Below, piece after piece: positions 11,989 through 20,935 of a stretch of 64,000 nt of DNA (positions are counted from its first letter, which is position 1; each line of letters begins with the position of its first letter). Both the position numbers and the translations under genes were made by a program. The notes below the pieces were generated by a model, which made no database searches, had not been told where the DNA came from, and saw only the letters and a program-made list of their open reading frames with translations. Source of the stretch: Chloroflexota bacterium (GTDB lineage: Bacteria; Chloroflexota; Dehalococcoidia; DSTF01; RBG-16-68-14). Where the stretch lies: contig JADFKB010000005.1 in the NCBI GenBank assembly GCA_022565155.1, positions 1 to 64,000 of the forward strand. The letters are read 5' to 3'.

Positions 11989-12484
11989 CTATGCGCGGCC
12001 GCGCGCACACGTTCGGCGACCACGTCGATACCGACCAGATCATCCCGGCCCAGTACCTGGTCACGACTGATCCGAACTGGCCAAGCACTGCATGGAGACG
12101 GCCGATGAGGACTTCGTGAAGCGCGTCAAGGAAGGCGACATCATGATCGCCGGCATCAACTTCGGCTGCGGCTCTTCGCGAGAGCACGCGCCGATCTCGA
12201 TCCGTGGCGCAGGCGTGACGTGCATCATCGCCAAAAGCTTCGCGCGCATCTTCTTCCGCAACTCGATCAATCTCGGCCTGCCCGTGCTCGAATGCCCGGA
12301 GGCGGTCGACGGCATCCACGCCGGCGACGAGGTCGATGTCGACCTCGAGACCGGCACGATCCGCAACCTGACGACGGAGGCGACGTTCAAGGCCAAGCCG
12401 TTTGAGCCGTTCATGATGGAGATCCTGGAATCGGGCGGCCTGATCGAGTACACCAAACGTCGGCTGGCGGCGGCTAACTCGTGA
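11985..12484 (+). pseudogene. leuD: 3-isopropylmalate dehydratase small subunit, interrupted by an apparent 1-nt deletion near 12074
   Basis: Frame 0: [30 protein letters not shown]. Frame 2 then continues with LAKHCMETADEDFVKRVKEGDIMIAGINFGCGSSREHAPISIRGAGVTCIIAKSFARIFFRNSINLGLPVLE. Confidence 0.9.
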
Positions 12485-12506
12485 CGCTGATCCTGCTGGC
12501 AGTTCG

Positions 12507-12528
12507 GTCAGGCTGAAGCCTGACCCGC
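12507..12528 (-). repeat. REP-like palindrome, copy 1
   Basis: GTCAGGCTGAAGCCTGACCCGC. Confidence 0.8.
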
Positions 12529-12595
12529 GGAAAAGAGAGAAACCTTTTGGCTGGAGGAGTGGTTGGATCAGCTCTCGGAACACACGACTTCTCTT

Positions 12596-12617
12596 GTGGG
12601 ACAGGCTTTAGCCTGTC
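12596..12617 (+). repeat. REP-like palindrome, copy 2 (opposite orientation)
   Basis: GTGGGACAGGCTTTAGCCTGTC. Confidence 0.75.
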
Positions 12618-12633
12618 GCGATAATTCCGCCCG

Positions 12634-13110
12634 ATGAGCATCTACCGGCGATTCCCCGCCGAAAACCTTCCTTTATTCATCACTACCAACACAAGCAAAC
12701 GTCGCCTCATCTTCACGTCTCCGTCTGCCTGCAAACTGCTCATCCGCACCATTTACGAGGTGCGAACTGAAACCCACTTTTCGCTGCTTGCCTTTACTGT
12801 TATGCCGGATCACTTGCACCTCCTTCTCGTTCCACAATGCTCAGGGCTTGGCCAAGTTGTTCAACTGATCAAAGGCCGTTATGCCCGAGCATATAATCAG
12901 AGTGTTGGGACTACGGGAGCAGTTTGGCAGAGTCGCTACCATGAGCAGACTCTCAGGAGTGAGACTGCGCTGTTCAAGGCGATTGCGTATGTACATCAGA
13001 ATCCTGTGGCGGCCTATTTGGTTTCAGAAGCCGAAGATTACGATTGGTCATCGGCAAGTGGCCGGTATGAGCTAGACCTTGACGAGTATCTTGGTCAGGC
13101 TGAAGCCTGA
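12634..13110 (+). mobile_element. REP-associated tyrosine transposase (RAYT, Y1/IS200-like)
   Basis: FSLLAFTVMPDHLHLLLVP (HUH), GLGQVVQLIKGRYARAYNQ, AVWQSRYHEQTLRSETALFKAIAYVHQNPVAAYLV; flanked by REP-like palindromes. Confidence 0.9.
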
Positions 13111-13115
13111 CCCGC
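13094..13115 (-). repeat. REP-like palindrome, copy 3
   Basis: GTCAGGCTGAAGCCTGACCCGC, identical to copy 1; contains the RAYT stop codon. Confidence 0.8.
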
Positions 13116-13280
13116 AAGAATATGGGGATTCCGGGCGCGACCTAGTCTGACTTTGGTACGTGAGGCGATCAAGCAGAGAAAAGCTGGCAGCAAAGGGCTG
13201 TTCGCGAACGGCCTCTACCTGAGAACTGAAGGGTTCTCCCCCTCCCTCCCTCCTGCCGGATGTGCTATCGTGATCTCGCT

Positions 13281-13388
13281 ATGATCTGCCTCTCGCCGCG
13301 CACGGCGAACCTAACGGAGCTTCTCCTAAGCCCCCGACAGCAACGTCGGGGGCGGGCGATTGGCGTCGCCTCCACGCCCATCGATTAA
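13281..13388 (+). CDS. Candidate cimA leader peptide with a Leu tract
   Basis: MICLSPRTANLTELLLSPRQQRRGRAIGVASTPID*. CTT-CTC-CTA Leu codons directly precede a strong hairpin. Confidence 0.4.
   Translation: MICLSPRTANLTELLLSPRQQRRGRAIGVASTPID
13331..13352 (+). promoter_or_regulatory. GC hairpin in the cimA leader
   Basis: CCCCCGAC-agcaac-GTCGGGGG. Confidence 0.7.
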
Positions 13389-13440
13389 CCGAACGGTCCT
13401 TCCGCGGAGGGACTGCGCACCCTACGGAGGTAACCCTTTC

Positions 13441-15012
13441 ATGCAGTTGCAACTGTACGACACTACGTTGAGGGACGGCGCCCAGATGGAGGGCATCTCC
13501 CTCTCGGTTGAGGACAAGCTCAAGATCGCCGCCAAGCTCGATGAGCTGGGCATCCACATCATCGAGGGCGGCTGGCCCGGCTCCAACCCGAAGGACATCG
13601 AGTTCTTTGAGCGGGCGAAGTCGCTCAAGCTCCAGCATGCCCGGCTCGCGGCGTTCGGCAGCACGCGCCGCGCCGGCGGCAGCGTCGAAGACGATGCGAA
13701 CCTGCGCGCGCTGATCGACGCCGAGACGCCGATCGTGACGATCGTCGGCAAGGCGAGCGACCGCCAGGTGCGCGACGTGCTGGAGACGACGACCGAGGAG
13801 AACCTGGCGATGATCGCCGACTCCGTGCGCTTTCTTAAGGGCGAAGGCCGCGAGGTGTACTTCGACGCGGAGCACTTCTTCGATGGCTACTTCTCGGACA
13901 GCGCCTACGCGCTCCAGTGCCTGAAGACGGCTGACTCCGCCGGCGTCGATGGCGTTGTCCTCTGCGATACGAACGGCGGCACGATCCTCACGAAGCTGGT
14001 GGAGGCACTACGCGCGGCGCGCGAGGCTGTGTCCTGCACGGTCAGCATCCACTGCCACAACGACGCCGGGCTCGCTGTCGCGAACACGCTCGCCGCCGTC
14101 GAGGAGGGCGTGACGCAGATTCAGGGCTGCATCAACGGCTACGGCGACAAGTGCGGCAATGCCGACCTGGCGAGCGTGATCGCCAATCTGAAGCTGAAGA
14201 TGGGTATCGATGTCGTGACAGACGAACAGCTCGCGCGGCTGACTGAAGTCGCCCACTACATCAGCGAGATCGTCAACGTCGTGCCGTCGCCGTTCCAGCC
14301 GTACGTCGGCGCCAGCGCCTTCGCCCACAAGGCCGGCCTGCACACGGACGGCATGATCAAGGACGAATCGTCGTACCAGCACGTGGCGCCGGAGCTGGTG
14401 GGCAACAGCCACCGGCTGCTGATCTCGGAGCTGGCCGGCAGCCGCGGCCTGCTGGAGAAAATGCGCGCTGCGGGCATCGGCGTGGAGCTAAATAGGGACG
14501 ACGCGCGCCGTGTGCTTCAGCAGGTGAAGGAGCAGGAGAGCCGCGGCTACCAGTACGAGGGCGCGGAGGCGTCGTTCGAGCTGTTGGTGCGGCGTTCGCT
14601 GCCTGGCTATGAACCGCCGTTCGAGCTGGAGGACTTCTGGGTCATCCAGCGCCGCGCAGCCAAGACGGCTGACCACGGCCGCGAGATGCAGACCGAGGCG
14701 ATGGTGAAGGTGCGAGTCGGGGGGGAGCTGATCCAGACGGCGGCGGACGGCAACGGCCCCGTGAACGCATTGGATGCGGCCGTGCGAAAAGCGCTGGTGA
14801 CGACGTACCCCAGCCTGGAGACGATCAAGCTGGTCGATTACAAGGTGCGCATCATCGATTCGGCGGCCGGCACCGGCGCGTCGGTGCGCGTGCTGATCGA
14901 ATCGACGGACGGCGATCGGCTCTGCAGCACCGTCGGCGCCTCGACCGACATCGTCGAGGCCTCCTGGCTCGCCCTGAACGACGCGCTGGAGTACTGGCTG
15001 CTAAAGAGGTAG
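13441..15012 (+). CDS. cimA: Citramalate synthase
   Basis: MQLQLYDTTLRDGAQMEGISLSVEDKLKIAAKLDELGIHIIEGGWPGSNPKD..., a LeuA-like fold with the CimA-type N-terminus. Start set at the ATG after RBS ACGGAGG. Confidence 0.93.
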   Translation: MQLQLYDTTLRDGAQMEGISLSVEDKLKIAAKLDELGIHIIEGGWPGSNPKDIEFFERAKSLKLQHARLAAFGSTRRAGGSVEDDANLRALIDAETPIVTIVGKASDRQVRDVLETTTEENLAMIADSVRFLKGEGREVYFDAEHFFDGYFSDSAYALQCLKTADSAGVDGVVLCDTNGGTILTKLVEALRAAREAVSCTVSIHCHNDAGLAVANTLAAVEEGVTQIQGCINGYGDKCGNADLASVIANLKLKMGIDVVTDEQLARLTEVAHYISEIVNVVPSPFQPYVGASAFAHKAGLHTDGMIKDESSYQHVAPELVGNSHRLLISELAGSRGLLEKMRAAGIGVELNRDDARRVLQQVKEQESRGYQYEGAEASFELLVRRSLPGYEPPFELEDFWVIQRRAAKTADHGREMQTEAMVKVRVGGELIQTAADGNGPVNALDAAVRKALVTTYPSLETIKLVDYKVRIIDSAAGTGASVRVLIESTDGDRLCSTVGASTDIVEASWLALNDALEYWLLKR

Positions 15013-15017
15013 CCCAG

Positions 15018-17315
15018 CTACTCCGCCATCTTGATTTCGGGTATCCACTGCAGCCAGGACGGCAGGTACCAGTTCCAATCGCCCAGGAGCTTCATGCTCG
15101 CCGGCAGCAGGATCGAGCGGATCACGGTGGCATCGATGAGGATGGCGACGCCGAGGCCGACGCCGAACTGCTTTAGGCCGATGTCGCGGGTGAAGGCGAA
15201 GATGCTGAACACCGCCACCATGATCGCCGCCGCCATCGTGATCGTCCCGGCGGTGGCCTTGATGCCAATGGACACGGCCTCGTCATTGCTGGCGCCCCGT
15301 TCATAGGCCTCCTTGATCCGGGCCAGGACGAACATGTGGTAGTCCATCGAGAGGCCGAAGAGGATCGCAAACAAGAATAACGGTAGCCACGCCTCAACGA
15401 TACCGGTCGCCTCGAAGTCGAGGATGCCCTCCAGCAGCCAGCCCTCCTGGAACACCAGCACCAGCACTCCATAGGCAGCGCCCACGGAGAGCAGGTTCAG
15501 GATGATCGCCTTGATCGGGATCACGATGCTCCTGAACATCACCAGCAGGATGATGAATGCCAACCCCAGCACGAAGGCGAAGACCAGCGGCGTCTTGGCG
15601 AGAATGTTGTCCTTGAAGTCGATGCTGCCAGCCGTAGCGCCGGTCGACAGAACGCGCGCCGGGCTGTCTCCGAAGGCTGCTGGAATGAGCTCGTCGCGCA
15701 GGCGGTTCACCGCATCGAACGCCTTGTCTTCGCCGAAGTCGGCGTTGATCGGGATGAAGAGAATTTCGGTGTCGCCGGCGTCGTTGAACTCAGGCTCCTG
15801 GGCTATCTCGCCGTAGAAGGCATCGGGGTCTTCAAGGACGCTCTCCGCCTCGACAAGACTGATGAGCTGATCCACGTGAGACTGGATGTTCGCATCGAAC
15901 ACGTTCCCCTTCTCGCCTGCGTCCACAAGGACGAGGGCCGGCTGTGCGAGGCCAAGCGTGAAGTTCTCCTCCAGCGCGATCAACGCCTTCTTCCCCTCCG
16001 CGTCGTCGGAGACGCTCTTCACGCCGTTGAAGCCGAGGTTGAAGCCGGGGAAGATGATTGGCGATGCCAGCGCAAGCAGCGCCACGAGCGCCGTGGTGGC
16101 CCAAATGGCAGGCCGAGCCAGCACCTGGTCTGTGATCACGCCCCAGATGCCGCCTCCCTCGCCGGTGCCACCGCCGATGAACGGGACGCGCAGCCGGTTC
16201 ACATTGTCGCCCAGCAGGGCAAGCAGCGCCGGAAGCAGCGTCATCGAGATGATCACCGCCATAACGACGACGACAATTGAGGCTAGTGCCAGGCTGCTGA
16301 ATATCAAATCGTCCACCAGGAACAGGCCGCTGAGGGACAGCAGTACGGTAACGCCGGCGAAGGCGACCGCCTTGCCGGAGGTGCTGGTGGCAATACGGAG
16401 CGCATCGTCCTCGGAAGCTCCAGCCGCCCGCTCCCGGCGGAATCTGGTGACGACAAATAGGGCGTAGTCGATGCCGGTGGCCAGACCCAGCAACAGCACC
16501 ATCTCGATATAGATCTCACTCAGCGCGAACCACTGGCTGATGATGGCCAGGAGGCCGTTGGCCGTAATGATGGCCGCAAAGGCGAGCGCCAGCGGTACTG
16601 AAGCTACGACCAGAGCCCCGAAGGCGAGGATGAGGATGAAGAACGTGATTGGCAGATTGAGGAAGAGCGCGCGGCCGAAGTCCTCTTCGACGATCTCGGT
16701 GATCTGTTTTTGGAGCGAAGCGCTTCCGCCAACTAAAATCTCGAAGCCCTCCGCCTCTCCCTGCGCCTCGGCCACCGCATCGAGCACGAGGCCGACGTTG
16801 TCGACCGCAGTGTCGATGTCGCCCTCGAGCTCGAGAATGGCGAACGTGACGTCGCCGCCCTCTGCGTTCGTCGCGACGAAGGGCGATTGCTCACGAGGAG
16901 CGCCGATGTCGTAGTGGGTCGTGATGCTGGCGACAACCCTGGTGTCGCTGACGACCGTTGTTGAGCCCTTCGCGGCCTTCTCCTCTACGACGAGGCCAGT
17001 AAGCGCGTCACGCAGTCCTCGGACGGTGTCTGCATACGCTTGGTCGTCAACGGTGAGCGACGGATGGGAAAATACGATGAATTCCGTGGGAATGTCCTCG
17101 TCCTCACCGAACCGCTCCTGGAGCAGATCGAAGGCCTCGCCGGCCTCGCCCGGCGCTTTCAGTTCGATGTCCGTGTTGGCGGGTACGGCGGAGCAGGCGG
17201 CCAGCGCGGCGATGACGATGAGCACCCAGGCGATGGCGACGGCCTTCCGGTGGCGGGCGCTCCACATGGCGATGCGGGCGGTGAAGGAGTGGGCTTCAGC
17301 TGACGCGTCGTTCAA
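15018..17315 (-). CDS. MMPL/RND-family transporter
   Basis: 765 aa, two SSD/MMPL halves; GLATGIDYALFVVTRFRRERAAGASEDDALRIA, GLSMDYHMFVLARIKEAYERGASNDEAV. Confidence 0.93.
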   Translation of the reverse strand: MNDASAEAHSFTARIAMWSARHRKAVAIAWVLIVIAALAACSAVPANTDIELKAPGEAGEAFDLLQERFGEDEDIPTEFIVFSHPSLTVDDQAYADTVRGLRDALTGLVVEEKAAKGSTTVVSDTRVVASITTHYDIGAPREQSPFVATNAEGGDVTFAILELEGDIDTAVDNVGLVLDAVAEAQGEAEGFEILVGGSASLQKQITEIVEEDFGRALFLNLPITFFILILAFGALVVASVPLALAFAAIITANGLLAIISQWFALSEIYIEMVLLLGLATGIDYALFVVTRFRRERAAGASEDDALRIATSTSGKAVAFAGVTVLLSLSGLFLVDDLIFSSLALASIVVVVMAVIISMTLLPALLALLGDNVNRLRVPFIGGGTGEGGGIWGVITDQVLARPAIWATTALVALLALASPIIFPGFNLGFNGVKSVSDDAEGKKALIALEENFTLGLAQPALVLVDAGEKGNVFDANIQSHVDQLISLVEAESVLEDPDAFYGEIAQEPEFNDAGDTEILFIPINADFGEDKAFDAVNRLRDELIPAAFGDSPARVLSTGATAGSIDFKDNILAKTPLVFAFVLGLAFIILLVMFRSIVIPIKAIILNLLSVGAAYGVLVLVFQEGWLLEGILDFEATGIVEAWLPLFLFAILFGLSMDYHMFVLARIKEAYERGASNDEAVSIGIKATAGTITMAAAIMVAVFSIFAFTRDIGLKQFGVGLGVAILIDATVIRSILLPASMKLLGDWNWYLPSWLQWIPEIKMAE

Positions 17316-17359
17316 GTTATCCTCCTAGACTGCGCTTGAGCCAGAGGCGCAATTGATCG

Positions 17360-17389
17360 TAATGTAACATTAATATGCATGTTAATGTT
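17360..17389. promoter_or_regulatory. AT-rich palindromic operator (TetR-like) between divergent genes
   Basis: TAATGT-A-ACATTA overlapping AACATTAATATG|CATGTTAATGTT (24 bp, one mismatched pair). Confidence 0.7.
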
Positions 17390-17426
17390 CAGTCAACCAG
17401 TGGCCACTGGAGATGAAGGGATGGAT

Positions 17427-18800
17427 ATGTTGCGATTGATGAAGCTGCCGAAGGCCATGATCTTCTTCCTTGGGCTTGTTTCCTTGCTGTACGTTGCGGC
17501 GGCGTGTGGCGAGGATGATGCGGACATACCCCCGGTCGACGCTGAGCCTATCGAGCGCGGTATAGACGTTCCTATTGTGATCCCGGCCGGTGAACCGATC
17601 ATCATCGGCATCTCGACCGCGCTGACAGGCGGGCCTGTGGGCGTGCGTGGGGCGGAGTATCGGGATGCCGCCATCGTTGCTGTCGAGCGCTGGAAGCAGC
17701 AGAACGGCGAACTGATAGGCGGCCACGAGATCGAAGTGCATGCCGAAGACGACGGCTGTTCGGATACCGAAATCACCATGCGCGCAGCCGGCCATCTCCT
17801 CCGTGGCGAAGACGGCCATCGCCAGCTCCCGGGTCTCGTCGGTGTGATAGGCCCGCAGTGTAGCGGCGGCGTCGCTGCCGTTATCGACGACTACGCGGAG
17901 TCTGGCATCGTCATGATCTCCGGCTCCGCCACCACGACGAGCCTCACCGACGACCAGGGGGAGGACGGCTTCTTCTTCCGCACAGCCTACCGCAACGACC
18001 TTGAGGGCACGTTAATCGGCCTGTTCGTCAGCGGTAGCCAGCAGCTCGGGATCGAAAGCGCCGTCATTGTGGACAACAGCGAGACGTACGGTCAGGACCT
18101 GGCAAACAGCGCGGCGCGTGTTTCCGAGGAGTTCGGCCTGACGGTAGTCCGTCTAAGCATCGTAGAGGGGACGGTCGACTTCGGCCCGGCGGTAAGCGAG
18201 ATCCTGAGCAGCGACCCCGACTTTGTTGGGTTCGCGGGGTTCAATCCAGAGGCGGCGCTGCTCTACCGCCAGCTCCGAGACGCGGGGTTCGATGGCATCT
18301 TTGGCGCGGGCGACGGCGCCGCTTCTGTAACCGGCTTTGTCGAGCCGGTAGGCGCCGCCGAGGCCGAGGGCGTCCTGTTCTCAGGCTGCACGCTGCTGCT
18401 TCCCCAGGTGTTCCTGGACAGCTTCGTAGACTTGCACGGCTACACACCCAGCGCTTCCTTCCCGACCCAGTACGCTGACGCTGTTACGGTCCTGCTGAAC
18501 GCGGTACACGCAGTGGCCGAGGCCCAGGATGACGGCTCTCTCGTCATCGAACCGACAGCGCTGCGTGATCGCGTGCGCGATACCGTCATCAGTGGCCTCT
18601 CCGGGGGCATCGCGTTCGATGAGAACGGTGACCGGCTTCCGCCGGGCGTCGCGAGCCTCGATGAATTCGTGGACGATGCGCTCGCGAACCAGGACGCGAG
18701 CGCCTACGTCGATCTTGGGCTCGTGCCTTGCCAGGTGCAGAACGGCAAGTTGGTCAACCTGCTGGGGCCAGACCCGGGCGAGATCATCCTGCCGGAGTAG
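17427..18800 (+). CDS. ABC-type branched-chain amino acid-like substrate-binding lipoprotein (Peripla_BP_6)
   Basis: Signal/lipobox LVSLLYVAAACGEDD; IIIGISTALTGGPVGVRGAEYRDAA; LVGVIGPQCSGGVAAVIDDYAESGIVMISGSATTTSLT. Confidence 0.88.
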   Translation: MLRLMKLPKAMIFFLGLVSLLYVAAACGEDDADIPPVDAEPIERGIDVPIVIPAGEPIIIGISTALTGGPVGVRGAEYRDAAIVAVERWKQQNGELIGGHEIEVHAEDDGCSDTEITMRAAGHLLRGEDGHRQLPGLVGVIGPQCSGGVAAVIDDYAESGIVMISGSATTTSLTDDQGEDGFFFRTAYRNDLEGTLIGLFVSGSQQLGIESAVIVDNSETYGQDLANSAARVSEEFGLTVVRLSIVEGTVDFGPAVSEILSSDPDFVGFAGFNPEAALLYRQLRDAGFDGIFGAGDGAASVTGFVEPVGAAEAEGVLFSGCTLLLPQVFLDSFVDLHGYTPSASFPTQYADAVTVLLNAVHAVAEAQDDGSLVIEPTALRDRVRDTVISGLSGGIAFDENGDRLPPGVASLDEFVDDALANQDASAYVDLGLVPCQVQNGKLVNLLGPDPGEIILPE

Positions 18801-18834
18801 CCTGACGTATGCCTGTGACTTGGGCGGCTGACGC

Positions 18835-19347
18835 ATGAGCGGCCTGGCGCAGATCAAGGCGCTTTACGCCTACAACGAGTGGGCGGACGGCCACGTCATG
18901 GACGCCGCCTCAAAGCTGACGGATGATCAGTACACCCGCGATCTGGGCGCCAGCTTCGGCAGCGTCCGGGGCAACCTCTCCCACATCGTCGGCGCTCAGA
19001 TACTGTGGCTCGCGCGGTTCAACAGCTCGGGCGGCAACTCCCTGCCGAAGATCGACGGAGACCTCGCGGCGATCCGCCGCCTGAGCGCCGATGTCCACAC
19101 TGGATTGCACGATCTCTTGGCCCTTATGGATGAAGACGACCTGTCGCGTGTTCTCTCCTACGTGGACACGCAGGGTAACGCCCAGCAGCACGAACTGGGC
19201 CCGGCCCTGCTGCACCTGGTCAACCACGGCACGCACCACCGTGCCGAGACGGCGCTGCTGCTGACATCGTTAGGCCACGCACCGCGGCAGTTGGACTACC
19301 TGTTCTTCGAGCTGGAGCGCGCCGGCGGCCCGCCGCGGCTCACGTAG
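18835..19347 (+). CDS. DinB family protein
   Basis: LYAYNEWADGHVMDAASKL...LSHIVGAQILWLARF...LLHLVNHGTHHRAETALLLTSLGH. Confidence 0.88.
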   Translation: MSGLAQIKALYAYNEWADGHVMDAASKLTDDQYTRDLGASFGSVRGNLSHIVGAQILWLARFNSSGGNSLPKIDGDLAAIRRLSADVHTGLHDLLALMDEDDLSRVLSYVDTQGNAQQHELGPALLHLVNHGTHHRAETALLLTSLGHAPRQLDYLFFELERAGGPPRLT

Positions 19348-20935
19348 CCGAATCGTCAGACCGAGCCGATTCGGTGCGGCCTTCGCGACGCTTCGTATTG
19401 TTTGCATCGGACGCCGCCGGCAGCGTAACGACGAACTCCGTGCCGTCCTCCAGGCTGCTGGTGGCGTGCGTGCGGCCGCCGTGCGCCTGCACCACCTCGC
19501 TGACGATGGCGAGGCCGAGGCCCGCGCCGTCCGTGCTGCGATTGCGTTCGACCTGGAAGAAGCGCTCGAAGACCCGCGGTAGCTTCTCCGGCGGAATGTA
19601 CGACCCGGTGTTGTGCACCGCGATGCGGACATCGTTGCCTTCGCTCTGGGCGCTGATCGTGATCACGCCGCCCGCCGGCGCGTGACGGACGGCATTGTCG
19701 ATCAGGTTGGTAAACGCCTGTTCCAGCCTTCGCTCGTCGCCGGCCACGGACGGGATCGGGGCGAGGTCGAAGCGTAGCTCTGCACCCGACTCGCGCAATT
19801 GCCAGTCGAACCGGCCGGCGCACGCTTCGAGTAGCTGCGCGAGATCGACCTGCTCCCGTTGTACCACGGCCTGGCCTGATTCCAAACGCGAGAGCTCAAT
19901 CAGGTCCTCGACTAACGTGCGCATCCGTTGCGCCTCTTGGTTGATGATCCGTCCGGCCTGCTCGCGCTCCTCCGGCGAGGAGATTGCGCCCTCCTCCATC
20001 GCTTGCGAGAAGCCCTGGATAGAGGTAAGCGGCGTCTTCAGCTCGTGCGAAACGTTCGCGAGTAGATCGCGCATCATCTGCTGGGAGCGGCTCACCTGAA
20101 GCGCCATCTCGTTGAAGGCGCGGGCTAGGCGGCCCACCTCGTCTTCCCCGCGCGGGTCAAGCTGTTGGTCGTAGTCGCCCTGCGCCATCTTCTGGGCCGC
20201 CTGCGTCACGCTCGCCAGCCGGCTGGATACTGAGCGCGAGATGAGCAACGCGGCTACTGCGGACGCGACGAGGGCGATGCCGCCGGCGATCGCTAGCTGC
20301 GGGATCAGGTCCTGCCAGGCGGACGCCACTTGCCCTTCCGGTACAGCGACCAGCGGCCGCAGGCTGGGAAGCGGCAGCATCCGCGACCCCTCCGCCACAG
20401 GGACCAGGCCCCGGACAAGTTGGTCTATGGTCTCCTGCGAGACGCCGGCGGCCGAAAGCTCGTAGATCGCAGTTTGTAGCTCCAGCAGCCCGCTGCTAGA
20501 GACGCGGAGAGTCTCGTTGGCTGGCGCGAAGAGAAGCAGCTTATCTCCGTTGGCCTCGTATGTGGCGCTACGGAAGCGAACCCCGTCCCGTTCGGTCACG
20601 TGCGGCCCGAGCGCGAGGAACGCATCGACCGTGTGGCCGGCCATGCCTGCTTCGGTGTCCATCGCCACGAGGCCGCGCCCGTCCACGAGCAGGATGCGCA
20701 CGTCAAAGCTCGTTGCGAAGCCGTTGATCGTGGTCCGGATCTCCATCGGGTCGACGCCCGCCTCCTCCAGCAGCGCCACCGCCAGCGTGATCGGCTCGGC
20801 CAGGCGGCCGACGCGCGATTCCGCGGCCTCTCGCTCCTGGTTGCGTAACAGCACGAGGGTGCCGACGGCCGAGACGGCCAGCGAGAGGATGATGACGAAG
20901 GCGAACGCCAGGAGTAGCCGGGGTCTAAGACTCAT
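19340..20935 (-). CDS. Sensor histidine kinase (HAMP-HisKA-HATPase)
   Basis: MRDLLANVSHELKTPLTSIQGFSQAMEEG; NLIDNAVRHAP; GAGLGLAIVSEVVQAHGG. Start at 20935 overlaps the upstream regulator stop. Confidence 0.95.
   Translation of the reverse strand: MSLRPRLLLAFAFVIILSLAVSAVGTLVLLRNQEREAAESRVGRLAEPITLAVALLEEAGVDPMEIRTTINGFATSFDVRILLVDGRGLVAMDTEAGMAGHTVDAFLALGPHVTERDGVRFRSATYEANGDKLLLFAPANETLRVSSSGLLELQTAIYELSAAGVSQETIDQLVRGLVPVAEGSRMLPLPSLRPLVAVPEGQVASAWQDLIPQLAIAGGIALVASAVAALLISRSVSSRLASVTQAAQKMAQGDYDQQLDPRGEDEVGRLARAFNEMALQVSRSQQMMRDLLANVSHELKTPLTSIQGFSQAMEEGAISSPEEREQAGRIINQEAQRMRTLVEDLIELSRLESGQAVVQREQVDLAQLLEACAGRFDWQLRESGAELRFDLAPIPSVAGDERRLEQAFTNLIDNAVRHAPAGGVITISAQSEGNDVRIAVHNTGSYIPPEKLPRVFERFFQVERNRSTDGAGLGLAIVSEVVQAHGGRTHATSSLEDGTEFVVTLPAASDANNTKRREGRTESARSDDSAT

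Noticed and set aside
12092-12484. Treating the 130-aa ORF as a complete LeuD
   Set aside because: The first 90 nt of homologous LeuD sequence ([25 protein letters not shown]) lie upstream in another frame; better described as a frameshifted gene.
15876-17328. Several plus-strand ORFs antisense to the MMPL gene
   Set aside because: S/R/T-rich shadow ORFs without domain features or RBS.
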